From: Fonsecaea monophora
Taxonomy: Eukaryota; Ascomycota; Eurotiomycetes; Chaetothyriales; Herpotrichiellaceae
DNA: 64,000 nucleotides
Direction: 5' to 3'
Assembly (NCBI RefSeq): GCF_001642475.1
Contig: NW_019174007.1
Coordinates: 62,001 to 126,000, forward strand
In this document: positions 33,961 through 46,930 of the stretch, piece after piece
Numbering within the stretch: the stretch's first letter is position 1
Layout: each line of letters begins with the position of its first letter
Made by a program: the position numbers and the translations under genes
The notes under the pieces: generated by a model
What the model was told of the DNA's origin: nothing
The model's database searches: none
What the model saw: only the letters and a program-made list of their open reading frames with translations

Positions 33961-36900
33961 GGCGCAGCGAGTGTTACAAAAATATACAAAAGCGCAGTCA
34001 CCACCGACCTCGTCTTTCAGCCTCTCAAGGACGCCAACGAACGACAACAAACAACCTTCGGGAGACAACGAGCAGGTCTATGCAAAGCAGAAGCAGCAAA
34101 ATGTAGAGGAACAGAAAAGCTCGATCAAAAATATGGTCATTGATGGTCGATCAGAGTGAGCAGCTGGGCCGCCAATACGGATGGAGAGATCGCGGACTGA
34201 GCTGCGGGCTGCGATGACAGCAGTGGCAGCCAGCTTAGCCATGGCGGTTTGGGTTGTGGGGTAATGGCATTCAATGGGCATTCCCAGTTTCTACCTCCCG
34301 CCAACGGACGAAGAAAAAGGACGCGCAAACGATGGTGTTAGTGGACGGGCCTCAACGGGAATCTCGGGCTGCCAACCTTGAGAATCGAGGTGGTTGGGGT
34401 TGTTTGATCATTGCGATTTCGTCATGAGCACCCAAAAAGGACTGGGCCCGTTGCAGCGGACTCTCTTCCCCTGGTTTTATTAGTTCGATTTCTCCTAGCG
34501 GAGGATAACAGATCAGCTTGATCCAACCACAATGCTTGCCTTACAGCGCTATTCTTCAATTCCCCACGAGCCTACAGCCAGCGTACCATCTCTCTATCCA
34601 CCGCTCCATCCGATGATGCCGTCAAGGTCCACGAAGAGGAGACTGGGTGGGTGATGAGGGATTCAGTGACAATGCAGGGGAAAAGGGGGAGAGAGAAAGA
34701 GAGAGGAGACATAAGCAACAAAAGAGATCAGGGTAACAAAGATATGGGTTCTTGAGTTCTCATCTTCTCCCTGCCTAGGTAGTCACGGTAGTCTACAAAT
34801 ACTAGGTATCAACAAAGATGATTCACCATTAATAATTGATTTAAGGGTAACCTCCTTAGGCATACCTCGTGTTGACATCCCTACCCTCACCGATCTAGCG
34901 ACCGCCTCATGGCTATTTTGTGACTACCTAAACTCTGAGAGGGCATTTACTGTGTGTCAGAATGTGCCATTTTTTCCCTTTCCAGTGGCTCGCTGGTGGC
35001 TGAGTACCCAACGCACACAGTCATCCTATTCTATTGTGTGCACACCGGTCATGCACGTCGCTATTTCTGAATCACAAACGCGGGGTGAAGGTCTCGCAGC
35101 TTTTGCCAGCTCACACAGCTCCAGGTCATAAGACAAACATGCTCGGCTCCTCCCTCCCTGCTCACAGCACGCCGGCTCGTTCCTGGCGGCTACTTTCGGA
35201 TGCAAAGTCCGCTCTATCCAATTATCGAAAGCAAAGCTCCAAAGCTACAAGCTCCTTTGTGGGCGTCCACGCAACCTACTCCCTGTTCGCCCATGCAGGT
35301 AAGATGTGCTGGTGACTCGTAAGACCGCAGACCCTACGCTGGCAAACTCCTTGAGGATGATGAGTATTCAGAAATTACCGCAATTGCGGCTTGATTGGGT
35401 GTCTTGGAATGTTCCTGTCGAGTTCCCTTCAGCTCCTTTCGGCTCCGGCATGGGTACATTTGCAGATTAGCGTACAATATGGCGACTACACCACCTGGAC
35501 TTCACAGGGAGGAACTCGGAACAGGAGGGGGTCAAAGAAATAATTATCTATTAGATAGACTCGCAAATGCTAGCTGGTAAGGAGACGGTCCATCGCTGTG
35601 TGACCCAGTCGGTCCCTTTCCCAGAACTCATCATCATGGGGCTCATTAATGTCCACTCAAGTAACGTACAAATGCCTGCCAATGGACCCTTTTGGGCCAC
35701 TTTAGCAAGGCGAGGCGAGAGCCTGTCTTCCCTCCGCAAACGAATGTGTCAAAGTTGGGGTATCCACTATTGGTACAAGTATATCAGACTGGGTGTGGTG
35801 TGTTGGTACATGTTCTTGTGTAATAGGAAATAGTCACCCGAGTTGTTTCTGCCTGACGGATAGATCAGGAAGGGTAGACAACACGGGTGAAGAATTTGAG
35901 GCTGAAATCATCGGGCGCAAGTTGTGGGGAAAACAAAGTGGTGTGTAATCAAGGTATTAGGGGTTCGGCGGTGGTGGGTGGTTGAAAGGACCTGAAAACA
36001 TCCTCGTATCTGCAGCACGACAGGGCTGCGGGTTTCTCTGGTGGAGCAGTTCTTGCGAGGACTGGAAGCGCGGGCAGAACGTGGGCGTGTGGTTGCCTGG
36101 CTGATGCAAGAGTGTTGTGCTTGTGACCGGTGGAGTTGCCAGCGCATCGACTCATGCACGTCCTCTTTCGTTGTATGCGCGAGTGAGTCCCATGGTGCCA
36201 AGAGCTTCTTCCCACATGGGAGGGATGCTGTTGTTGAACCTCCTCAAAAGGTGGAGAACGCCAATTGGAATGCATGAATTAGGTTGAGGTACTGCATGTC
36301 ATGTGGCTACCTGACATGTGGACGCAGGCAGAACGACTCGAGGTTCTCAGGCATCGACATAGGCAGCGACATTCTGTTCCAAGAGCCTGTCCTGAATGAA
36401 GTCGAACAAACTGAAATGGTGCTGATGAAGAGCATTTGTTTCATGCAGCATGCTTTTTGGGGATTGCTGGTAGAGGACGGTTTGGGGGAGGACCCGGGCA
36501 AGGAGGATATTTAGATCCGGCAGGCATTGTGATGGTTGGGATGATTGAGCGTCGACTTGGTTTTGTCGAAAAATGCTTTGTTCCAAGGTATTCGGTAGTG
36601 ATGAGAAGCTCTCTGGAGTGCTTGTTGGCCTGGTGATCAGGTTTGTTGATGCTTGGGGCGAGGAGCAGATGATAGTGTTTTGTTTGAGAAGGACGCCGTT
36701 TGGAAGAGGGAGGATACGAGTCAGTTATTTATTTTTCTGATCCCTGGCAGCCTCACCCCCCGGGAGCACCGAGAATTGTTCCAGAAATGGTGACGCTGAC
36801 CCAGAGTCATCCATGCAACTTTTTGGCGACTACTTGGCTGTGTGACGGTCTGCCTCTGAGGTGGAGCCCGCTTGAGGCTTGCCGGTGTGGTGGCATGTTT

Positions 36901-39900
36901 TCGTTTGCAAGCTTTTGACACGCAAGATTTCGAGACTCCTCAGGAGACGCCTTTCCCCCTTGCTGCCCCTGGCATCCACTGTCCAGAAGTGGGCTAGGGG
37001 TATATTGACTCCTCCAGTTTTCTTGACTAGGCCCAGGCGCTAAGTCACTCAGGCGCGCACACTGACAAAGACAAGGACCCAGCTGACCGGAACAGCCTGG
37101 GGTTTCTCGGGCGCGCCTCGCAAGGGGAGGGGGAGATTGTTGTCGCTGTCTCCGCTTGTGTCTGCCCGGAAATCACCAAGCAAATTGTGAGACCCATCCG
37201 TCTCCCTTGCCCACGCAGGGAATTCGGCATGATGATGAGGACGTTGCTCCCCAGGATATTTCAAGGTCCGTTTGTCTAATAACAATTATTTCCCAGTTCC
37301 ACTTTTGCCTTGCTTCAGAGATAGCGGTGTACAACTCGAGGCCCAAACTTTCGGGAGAGTGAATGCAACCGGCATTGACGAGCCGTCGCTATGTCCCCAA
37401 ATGGGAAGGGGATGGTGTTGCTCTGAGCATCTCGTACTGGTTTTCCAACGATGTGGGTGTCCTTCTGTGCCGAGTTGCCCTTTAGCCCGAGTACGAGTCC
37501 TGTTGGGTAGCCATACGTAGGTACCTGGGATATTTTCCCCTCCCAGTATCCGGTTTCACCTTGTGGCCGGCATCGTGCTCATTGGCGGTAACCCGCAACG
37601 TGGCCTTCAACGTATGCCATGATGGTGTGTATGTCCACTCCGGCAGTGCCACAAATGGTTTTTTCCGTACCTCCATCAAGAAATCCGGAATCGCGCTCCC
37701 CAAAAAGCATGCAAGGAGTGTGGTCAGCGGTCGACCCCGTGATCCGTACAAACCTTGGAAAGTCGTGCTATTCCTGTGATCTACGAGTGCTATGCCCGCT
37801 TTGTGCCTGTCAGATGGGATGCAATTGGTGCCTTCAGCCCTGCCTCAGCCGACGCACGTTCGTTGAAGGATGCTGAAGGGCGGACTTTGTCGGATAGGGA
37901 GGCTCATCCTCATAGCCTGATTCGTCAGCAAAGCCATGGCTCCATGGCTTCTGCAAGGAATACACATCACTGCCCTCTTCCGGTAACTTCCATTTCCACG
38001 CTCAGCTTGCAGCCGTTTGTACAGGTTCTTTCTAAAGCGATCGAAGATGGCCTTTTTGGGGTTCGCTCGGATCAGACCTGTCACGCGGAAAGACCTGTTT
38101 CAAATCGTGGCCAAGCGCGCGCTTGGATTGGATGTAACAAGGTCAACGATTCTCCAAAAGTGACATATTCTATCCATAATTAGTGGATTGGGTACCCTGC
38201 ATGGATACCTGGGGCAGTTCGTGCAGCGAGCACTGAGCAGTGAGAGCCGACCACGACTACTTTTCCTATCGAACGCGAATCCCCTCTGCATGCGCCATCT
38301 ACTGTGTCGATTATGCAGTCATAGGACTCCTCTTAGTGCGCTTCTCTTCAACAGTCTGTTTCAAAGGTGGGATGGGTGATGTGATGATGTTCAGATCTTC
38401 AACGAGCCTCGAGCTCTAAACAGAGGGGACTGCGTATCGCTGGAGGGGTTTTGGACCGTGGGTGATGATGGTGGCGGTGGTGGTCAGCGGGTTCCTGAAG
38501 ATCCTTCTCTTTTACCCCTGGATCAGCAGGCGACAAGACATTCATTCAGTTTGCCACCCCCCAAGTTTCGACAAAACACCTGCAGCTGAGAATGGAAAAA
38601 GTTTGTATGGGATAGTGTGTTTCATGTTAACCCCTGAGTGTGGCAATCGGGGTACAAGGTTTTTGTTGTGCACAAACTGTGCGTTGAAAATCGTTCTTGT
38701 GTGGTGCCACTGGTTCTTTGTGCCACAATCGATTCCGTCATGATGGGCATTCAAGTCACCAGAGTCTTGTAGAGAAGGTAGGGATAGGATCGAAAGCATG
38801 GCGTTAACGGATCGGTCACCGTAACCGTAGTTTCCTGGCCGGCCAACACAGCTCCTGGTGCAGTTGACAATTCTTGGGTCGCAGTTTGGCACATGACCTG
38901 GCGCCGATTCTTGTTGGCCTGCCTCTCCGTCAAATGGGATTAGAAATGTTTTCCTCCAGCTTCAGCTGGCACCACTTACTGTTTCGAGACTTTGCGCAGA
39001 CTTGGAGGACGCCCTCTGGAAATATCCGTGGGCGTATTGCTGGCGCATGCACGCAGTCAGAAGCGTGGGGAAGCTATCCACATTGGTGGTAGCGATGTGC
39101 CCAAGCCCCTCCAGCTACGAATTACTGAACTCGTACTACTTGGACTGGTTACCCGAGTAGCTTGAGAGAGATTTTGTGGCTAGCTGGTAGCTGGGGACCT
39201 TGGGCTTGCTCGCTTCTCGAATCTCGCATTTGATTCCATGCAGCTTCCGTTTCGTCGCTAGCATCTCGCACCATTTCAGATCAGACGAGGTTGGCCCCAA
39301 GCCCCGCGGCAATTTCCCTGCGCTGGCCTGCCCATTCTCACCGTCGTTTACCACTGCGAAAGACATCCACTCGCCGCCATACTGTGGCTTGTTGCAACCT
39401 CCCAAACATCTGACCGCAGCAGGATCAAAAGAGCTGCCGGGCCATCCCGCAAAAGCAAAGAATCTGACACTCCACTTGAGCATTGTCAACCATATCCATT
39501 GCGCCACCAGTTCATTTGTGTACGATAAGCTGTACTTAATAATCAGCGGGCATGGCACTGGATGGGTGCTGGACAAGGTGACACGTGCCTCATCGTTTGT
39601 ATCTAAAAGTAGTATACCAGCCACTCAGCCCGGAGGAGGTTCTGCACCTCGGAGGTGAGCAAGTTAGTGCCTCCTGACCTGAGGTTACAATGTGACATGT
39701 CGCATGCATCTCCTTAGTTTTCTCCGTGCGTCTTGCGCAGTAAGGCTGACGGGCTGTTGTGCTGATAACGGGGAGCCATTGGATCCGCAACAATCCTGCA
39801 TTTGATCCTGCCTCGTGTCCAACTCTTCCCTCGTGTCTCAATAATATGCGCCACCACCTCGTATATGTACAAACGACCTGGAACGAGAAGGAACGGGTCT

Positions 39901-40624
39901 GGCCGCGGGCATGGATACAAAAAGGCAACGAAACGCCGCCAGCCCATGCATCATGCAGGGTTCAGATGATTGTTCTCAGGAGAGAAAAGGGGCAGCCACA
40001 ACCACGTGGAAATTGCGCGAGCAAGCGCCACGAGCTGCAGTCTAGTGGAACCTTGAACCACAAAATCGTCCCAAAGCTGCTCCAGACTCGTATCACACTG
40101 GGCTGGAGGTTCTGGAACAAGCGAAACGTGCCCTTTTGTCGCCTGCCTGTCCAGAACACTTGGTAGCCGAGCTGAACTCTGTCATTCAATCTCCGGCATG
40201 GCTTAATGGCTTGACCGCATGATGTAGCCAGATTGTCTTGTTGCGGACAACTATTATTCACTGAATTGTTCGTCACGCTGCACGAAGCGAGGGGGCTGGC
40301 AGGCTAAAACAATGCGGCTCCGTGTCGTCTGCATTAAACATCGATTTTCACAGCCAACGCTGCTTCCATCTGCTGCCGTTGGTACTAGGTATCTTTGGCG
40401 GAAACACTGTTTGACACAGGAGTTGGCCCAAACATGAAAACATGGTTTTAAGAGCCGGCACCATAATCCTATCTCCTGAAACCAATTTTTGAGGCATGCT
40501 ATCTTTCTCGGTGGTATCCTACAAAACATCCTCCAACACATGTGCCGTGGGTTTTCCTCGGGGCCACTGCAGAATTCCATCCTGAGAACGGTAACCAAGC
40601 TCCGTATTTCTCGAGGAGCGGACA
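33961..40624. other. 6.7-kb region without recognisable gene
   Basis: I read all frames and found no family motif and no consistent exon chain. The longest frames (for example 39136-39624 minus, 162 codons) lack protein-like composition that I would trust. The part next to 33960 is the promoter of the hydrolase gene. It could hold non-coding RNA genes, decayed elements or fast-evolving small genes; nothing in the sequence decides. Confidence 0.5.
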
Positions 40625-41373
40625 TCACGTATCATCGTCCTTTTGTTCCTGCGTGGATTGGATCCAGTCTTGCATGAGCGCCTGCGAACCGCCCTGGATC
40701 CCAGACCCATTTTTGCTAGGACCGCCTTTACGCTCAACAAAGAGACACAGCACCCAACCCCAGATACTGAATCCCTCGTACGTTGTGTTGAAACCCAGCT
40801 TCTTCTTGTCATCCACTCCCGTGTCGAGATCGCGACCTGCAGACGCATGACTTGGGTCGCCGTAACTCCCTTCCCTATCTTGATCTTCCGCAGCAGGTAT
40901 ATCATCTAGATTGATGTTCTCTTCGTCGCTTTCATCCTGAACCATGACAGTGTCACGGTCCGTTCTGGTGAGCTTGTTGCCATTGTTGCTCTTCATTAGG
41001 CCTTGTTGCTTGAATGTCTTATTCTTGACAAGAAGGCAGTGACGGGTCCTGATTTCAGTGAGGAAGATCGATACTTCGAAGTCATCTGAGTACGCTTGTC
41101 AGGAGAAATGTCTCGCAATCAAAGGGCAGCGCATTCACCTTGTTGAACCACGTCTTTGACACTCTTCTTCTTTTTGCCCTTACTACGCGCCCGCTCATTC
41201 TCTTCCCGTAGTTTCGGCAGGACGTAGGGTTTGACAGCCTCAAACACCCGCGGAAGTGCGGGGTCTCTTTCGTTCAAGAGCCATCTTGGTTCATCGGCAG
41301 GGTTCTCGAGGAAGATGCGGCACTCAAGGACGGAGTGTTTGCTAATCCGCAGGTAGCGACGGATGGGAGCCAT
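40625..41373 (-). CDS. Conserved fungal protein of unknown function, 231 aa
   Basis: Exons 41373-41139 and 41085-40625 join over a 53-nt intron (GTGAAT..TACTCAG). The N-terminal domain (RRYLRISKHSVLECRIFL, then WLLNERDP.LPRVFEAVKP, then DDFEVSIFLTEIRTRHCLL) is continuous across the splice and looks like a compact alpha/beta fold. A Lys-rich segment (RSKGKKKKSVKDVV) interrupts it. An acidic linker (DESDEENINLDDIPAAEDQD) leads to a second conserved block, KKKLGFNTTYEGFSIWGWVL, and a tail AIm-like ALMQDWIQSTQ. I recall proteins of this layout in many ascomycetes but no assigned function. Divergent from the gene at 42458. Confidence 0.82.
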
Positions 41374-42457
41374 GGCTGCTGCTGCGGACCGGGGCCGTTC
41401 CTCTTGGAAGCATTATAAGCTGCCTCGTACCAACATGAGCTCCATTTCCTAGAAAGAAGGTGTGTGCGAAGGGAGATATCAACGGGATGCTGTGGAAGGA
41501 AGCGAGCGCGTCATGAAGAGAGCCAAGAGATTAGATAAGAGCATGTGAACCTTCCCCCTTTTACCCTGCGGACTTTTGCCTCCTCTAGCAACTTCACTTC
41601 TATATAAGATGTGCGAAAGTTGCTTCCGAAAGTTGCTTCCCACAGGAATGCGTCTCTTGCACACAGGACTGAATATTAGGGGACATACCTGCCAGAGTCT
41701 CTCGTCTTGATAATGTTGTGGTTGAGTCGGCCATGGAGAGCCTCTCCAGATGCGTATGGTCGCCAGCTCAACCCCAGATGTACGACAAAAGGGGATGTTG
41801 ACTGTTCTGAAAGGAAATGAGACATGATGGCAGCTTCGTCGATGGTTGGAAAAAGGTGACTTGCCAAAGGTAGATGCAGTCCGCGCTTCAAAGAGCAACG
41901 CTCCTCAGCGGTCGCACTGAGGAGCTCAACGCTTCTCAATATTACTCAAGGCTTCAAATTCTGTCGCGCGGCTCACGATGTCTGTCTCGCTCGCTCGATC
42001 TTCGTGCATCAAAGCTGTGGACATTCTCTTTGCAATCCTCGTTGTTTGCTGCTTCCCCCATCATGGCACCTTCCTCTGCACGCACCCCTAACTTCTCACG
42101 ACCCCTGCCCTCTCCCTACGCAACCAGTGCCATAGATACACTGTCCAGAGGTCCAGGGCAAGTAGATGTTATGAAAGAGCTTCCACAGTCTGGGCCAATG
42201 ACAAACACGACGAAGGAGAGTCTGACAAAGGAAATGACCCCAAGAAAACCCCCGTTTGGCACAGCGGCGACAAGAAGCCCACATTCACTGTCGGACAAAC
42301 TGGCAGAGTCTTCAGGAGGAAAACGCGCTGTTACCACAGCCTCTGCTGGGGTGCGGCATGGTCAACAATTTTCAAAATTTCCCTTCAAAACTGAATCTGA
42401 TTCTAATCTTGCCAAACTTCTGTATGTCAACCCTTCTCTCTACCATCCACATCTACC
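41374..42457. other. Divergent promoter, possible extra 5' exon
   Basis: Contains TATATAAG at 41601-41608. From about 42150 to 42405 one plus frame reads as protein-like (DKHDEGESDKGNDPKKTPVW, then KKPTFTVGQTG) before a stop; it may be a 5' exon of the gene at 42458, but I cannot place splice sites with confidence. A second frame (41874-42710) is also open there. Confidence 0.35.
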
Positions 42458-43441
42458 ATGGACTCACCAAGGGCTAGTGTCGACGTGGGCGGCTTTGACA
42501 AACCCATCGTCCATTTCCGACCCCAGCTCTGGCGCCATCTGGATAAAGATCGCCCAATCCTCAATCTCGACCTGTTCTGGCCGATCAAGTTCGACGAGAT
42601 CGACAATGATGATGAAGAGGAGAACAGCGATGGCGACCAAAAAGGCGTCTTTCCTTTCAAGGACCTCAAGCCTCTACAGATGTTTCACAACCTCCACTAT
42701 CTCCAGTTGAACGGCATGATGCGATCATATCAACCGATCATCTGGGCAACTTGTTGGCTGAACAAGAACCTCACCAAGCTCCACCTTGAAATGGCACTCG
42801 AGCCGGAAATGAATGAAGACACAAAGCACAAATACCGCAAGATCGACGAGACATGGTCCTACGACGGCTCCCCTGAACGACAAGTCGATGCCGAATATCT
42901 AGGCTTTCACGGAAATGGCATCCTACACCAAGAATTCGGTGATGGCGAGTACCTCGACCAACAAGCCATGAAACAAGCTCAGATCGACGTGGTCGAAACC
43001 CTCCCTCTCGAAAACATGCGCTACCTGCCCATCAGCCATCTCACCCTGATGAACTTCGCAGTCGACGCTGGCCCATTCTTCCGCTGGTTCGACCCCAAGA
43101 AACTGGTCGAGATCAACTTCCTGGGACAATGCATCGACACTGGCTTCTACCTGCCCGACGACATGCGGTCGCACGTCAAAGTCAGTGGGCCCAAGCCAAA
43201 ACCACGCCCACAACCCATGATTGCCAGGGTTGTCAAGCCAGGAGAAGTGAAGCTGGTGACGTTGAAGGGCGGGAAGGTGGTTCCTGACGAACCGACCGGG
43301 AGTGGCAATGCGGCCGGGAAAGGCGTCAAGACCAAGCTGAGCCAGATGATGCGCTTGGGGAAGAAAGACACCAAGGACTCAAAGGAGTCGGGCAAGGAGA
43401 CTGCGCAGCTAGAGCGCAATATGGCCAACATGGGCCTTTGA
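42458..43441 (+). CDS. Conserved fungal protein, LRR/F-box-like, 327 aa
   Basis: The frame from the ATG at 42458 (context CTACCATGG) to 43441 is uninterrupted. A conserved core begins IVHFRPQLWRHLDKDRPILN and continues LDLFWPIKFDEIDND, LQMFHNLHYLQLNGMM, IIWATCWLNKNLTKLHLEMAL, then LPISHLTLMNFAVDAGPFFRWFDP. The short Leu-rich strands resemble the leucine-rich repeats seen in fungal F-box-like proteins, but no F-box is visible. The C-terminus is Lys-rich and ends with AQLERNMANMGL. I recognise the core as widely conserved in ascomycetes without known function. The true N-terminus may lie in an upstream exon (see 41374-42457). Confidence 0.75.
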   Translation: MDSPRASVDVGGFDKPIVHFRPQLWRHLDKDRPILNLDLFWPIKFDEIDNDDEEENSDGDQKGVFPFKDLKPLQMFHNLHYLQLNGMMRSYQPIIWATCWLNKNLTKLHLEMALEPEMNEDTKHKYRKIDETWSYDGSPERQVDAEYLGFHGNGILHQEFGDGEYLDQQAMKQAQIDVVETLPLENMRYLPISHLTLMNFAVDAGPFFRWFDPKKLVEINFLGQCIDTGFYLPDDMRSHVKVSGPKPKPRPQPMIARVVKPGEVKLVTLKGGKVVPDEPTGSGNAAGKGVKTKLSQMMRLGKKDTKDSKESGKETAQLERNMANMGL

Positions 43442-43705
43442 AAGCCTGGTTGGAATGTGAACGCCGTGGAACGAGAGACATGATGAGCAAGACGAAATAG
43501 TCATGAGCTGTACAAACAATCAACATTGGAGCCGGCGTCGGCCAAAAGCTCAAAATGAAAATGCTGCTGTTAAAACCCCGGCTATCCACTCATCTTGCTG
43601 ATCTCATTTATCTTACAATGAACTGCAGGTACTCTTCACTCCCTCAGTTCCAGATATCCCAGCCCTGGTCCTTTCCTTTTCAACGATATCACCTTTCATC
43701 AATGC

Positions 43706-45022
43706 TCAATATTTCTGATAGCCCCTAGCATATCCGCTGCTTGCGTATCCGTAACCCGGGTTCGGGCTTCGCCCGCCACCCACCATGGGCGACGCACTGC
43801 CGAAATTCTGCACAGAAACTCCTGCATTGCCCATCATGGGAGTCACGGGGCTGACGTGAACACTGGTGCCCATCATCTTTTGCTCGGCTCGCATCCTCGA
43901 CATGTCTGCCCGGTACGCCATGACCTCAGAGGTGATCTTTTCGTATTTGGCGTCCTCGACCAGTTTCTCGTGCTTACCCGCACGGCGCTGGCGGATGCAG
44001 CAGAATGCAAAGATAAGGATGCAGAGGATGACGACGCCGCAGACAACGCCAATGATGATGTACTTGGTCTGCTGGGAGAGGCCATTCCACTTCTGTTTTA
44101 TGGATTGAGTGCTTGATTGGCTGTTTTCGCCGTCGAGTTGGATAGGTTTAGTGTCACTGGGAGGAAGATTAGCCATGTTTGTTTCCAGGTGGGAGGAGAG
44201 GGGCAATGTTTACTTGAGGATCTTAATACTCTGATAGCTTCCCGAGGTGTCGCCATACACATACTGGGTACCTCTGCTGGCGTCTGACACTCTGACAGAC
44301 TTCACAGTCATGGTGAAGGGAGCATCGTCGTAATCGGTTTCGCCACCTGCCCATTCAATAGTACCCTTGGGCATTTTGGGATCACCACCTGCCCAGATGC
44401 CGAGTCTGACATCGCAGGGAGTTTGGGGAAATTTGAGGCCGCCATTAGCTTCTTCATATGTCAAAGTGCGAATGATGTTTCCGTCTACGATCCAGTCAAG
44501 CTTCTCCTTCGACCAATCCAATGTGTAATTGTGCCATTCATTTTGGGGGTCATTGATGGGATACCAGATGGCATTGCCGTAGTCAGTCTGATTTCCTTTG
44601 CTGAAAAAGTTAGTTTCAACAAATGAGTTGTTGCCTCCGATGAATTCCCAGTCCACCTCGTCGAGATCCATCGATTGCAAAACAACTGAAGACACTATGC
44701 CTTGACCCTTGGCGACTTTCATGATAACCTCAACTTGCCCAAAGAACAGAAAGAAGTTCGTCTGGACCGTGGGCGACTGGCCACGCTGTTTGATTGTGAA
44801 CTCGGCACCGTCATCTCCATAATCGATTCCGCCAGCCGTGACATTCCAAACTTTGTCTGACATTGTATTCTGAGTGAAATCAATCGAGTAATTGCCGACA
44901 CCCAGCGCAGTGTTGGGCGGGCAATCGGTCCGCTCCAAGGGATTGCATGATGTGAAGGTCTGGGCGAGGGTGGTGGTGAAGAGGGAGAGGAGGGCGATGG
45001 ATGTCGTCCTGAAGGAGTGCAT
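43706..45022 (-). CDS. Crh-type GH16 cell-wall transglycosylase, 419 aa
   Basis: Enzyme that cross-links chitin to beta-glucan at the wall (Crh1/Utr2 family). Exons 45022-44214 and 44156-43706 join over a 57-nt intron (GTAAAC..CTCCCAG). Without splicing the first frame stops three codons past the join, making two apparent genes. The protein has a signal peptide (residues 1-20), the catalytic DEVDWEFIG with Glu122 nucleophile, Asp124 and Glu126 acid/base, and the NYTLDWSKEKLDWIVDG acceptor-side block. Exon 2 adds a membrane helix (YIIIGVVCGVVILCILIFAF) followed by basic RQRRAGKHEKLVEDAKYEK and a Gly/Tyr-rich tail, the layout of Crh proteins with a transmembrane C-terminus in place of a GPI anchor. 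The catalytic motif has Val-Asp-Trp-Glu-Phe in place of the commoner Ile-Asp-Trp-Glu-Trp. Confidence 0.9.
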
Positions 45023-46930
45023 GGCTCAGACAGCTCTATTGTCTGTATGAACCCTTTGGAGAACAAAGGCCAAAACAGGATAGAGACAGGTCTTGCTCAA
45101 GGGATTTTGGTGGTTGACTCCAGGTCTTGCTCGTGACAGGTGAGTGTCGCAGGAGGGTCCGAGAAGCTCGGACTTCACGTACTTGTATGCAAAACACAAT
45201 TTAAATCGTAAATGAATGTGAGGACGCGTCGCAGCACAGCGCGACGACGAGTTTGCAAAGGAGAGACTGAAGAGCAAAAGAGCGGCAACGGGCGACACAA
45301 ACGGTGTGGCTCGAAGAGGAGGAGAAGGAGAGGTTGAGTGAGAGGACGCGAGAGAGGGTCTATCAGAGCCTCTCTAGCTGTACGAAGATGGGCACCAACG
45401 GAGTATGAGAGAAGAGAGAAGGGATAGTGGCAGGAAAGATGAAACGCGTCGTTGAACCAATCCGGTAAAAGGGGCAACGCCCAGATTCCACTGGGCCAAT
45501 TGGTGGAGTTGCATGACGCTCACCCCCTGTCTTGATCGTCCAACAATCTTCTCTCCTTCAAGCAGCTCCTTCCACCTGCTGCATCTGCATCTGTCTCATA
45601 ATAAGGTCCCTTTGACCTTTATGTTTCCTACTCGTACAACGGCCGCACACTTTGTCGATGAGAGTGCCCCTCTACGCTGTCCGTTTCCTGGCCACTGACC
45701 ACTGACCACTGACCGCCGACTGAGGCAGATGCAACACTACCTGCAGTCTATCCTCCGACGCCGCTCGCTATCCAAGAACAGCGCAAGTGCGGTGCTGATC
45801 ACATGGTGGATCAACAAGATGCAATTTGAGGGTTGACTCAGTTTCCTATCAGAATCCCTGCACATCTGTGCCTGTGGTGGCTGTGCAATACTCGTACACG
45901 ACTACCTCATTCTGTCAATGCGCTATCAGTTCCGATGACTGCAAGTTGGGAAAAGAGGGGCATAACAAGTGTTTTGAGGACGAACCCAATCCATGTCGGT
46001 ATATAATACACTTGTGTCAAACTAATCCTCGATCCCTCACTCCCTCATCCTGTTCTTTTCTTGACAGTATTGCCAACACAATAGTACCCAGTACATTGTG
46101 CATTCGTTACTTTTCATGCCTTTCGCGACGAATGTTCGACCATTGAACAGGACAAGAAGATTGTGGAGGACGGGCTAGCATGGCAGAGGGACGTAATGTA
46201 ACGAGACCAAAGCAACCCTCCTACTGATGTAAGCCCGGTCGTGTAGGTAGGCCTTCCTCAGCGCCTCCAATTCAACAGCAAAAGTAATTTGGATAGGCAA
46301 GTTGCGGCCGATTTGGGGTTGAAAGCTCTTGAACCTGGCAGATTTTGGGATTAGGTTCCTGCCACCTACAATATTCAGGTGAAGTGTTGTCACCAGGATT
46401 TTGAGGCTTTCAGTTCGATTACAAGCAATGGCACCCCATTGTAACATTCGGAGAAAATGTGGTCTTAATTCCAGTACCAGCAGTACGACATCAAGCCCTT
46501 CGATACCTCTCGGGAGCTCGTCTGCTCGTGAACCATGATGCTGTCCCAACTACCGATTAGTCGATTACAAATACTTTGCTCTTTTGTAAATATGCTGAAC
46601 AGGACTCGTAAGTGCCGCCATTATGGTTGAGTATTCCACTCTCCATGTTGTCAATGACTTCGTCTCCGACACCGGGCAACAAATGATCGGCAATGGATGA
46701 TGGATGATGTCAGGCCGACACATTCAAACGGGCCTTGTTTGTGGAGAATCGTTTGCATGTTACATATCATAGGTTAACCCGGTCTAGTCTCGCATTTATG
46801 TTTATTACAAATTCATCAATATCTTTTTATCCAGACTATCTAGAGTGACTTCTTCCACAAATGATCGAAGTTCCGCTAAGTTGGTTGAAATTCCGAAATA
46901 GATAGAAAAACACACACAACGGGTCCCGCA
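45023..46930. other. Divergent intergenic region
   Basis: Between the Crh gene and the reductase gene. It has CACTGAC repeats at 45694-45715 and no recognisable coding frame; the 124-codon minus frame at 46175-46549 shows no family features. Confidence 0.5.

Noticed and set aside
39136..39624. 162-codon minus-strand frame in the gene-poor region
   Set aside because: No family motif, no protein-like pattern I would trust, and no promoter or splice context; left as intergenic.
41979..42092. Short frame starting MSVSLARSSC with a hydrophobic stretch
   Set aside because: 38 codons, no continuation through plausible splice sites, no recognised small-protein family.
46175..46549. 124-codon minus-strand frame
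   Set aside because: No recognisable motif or splice context; likely chance.
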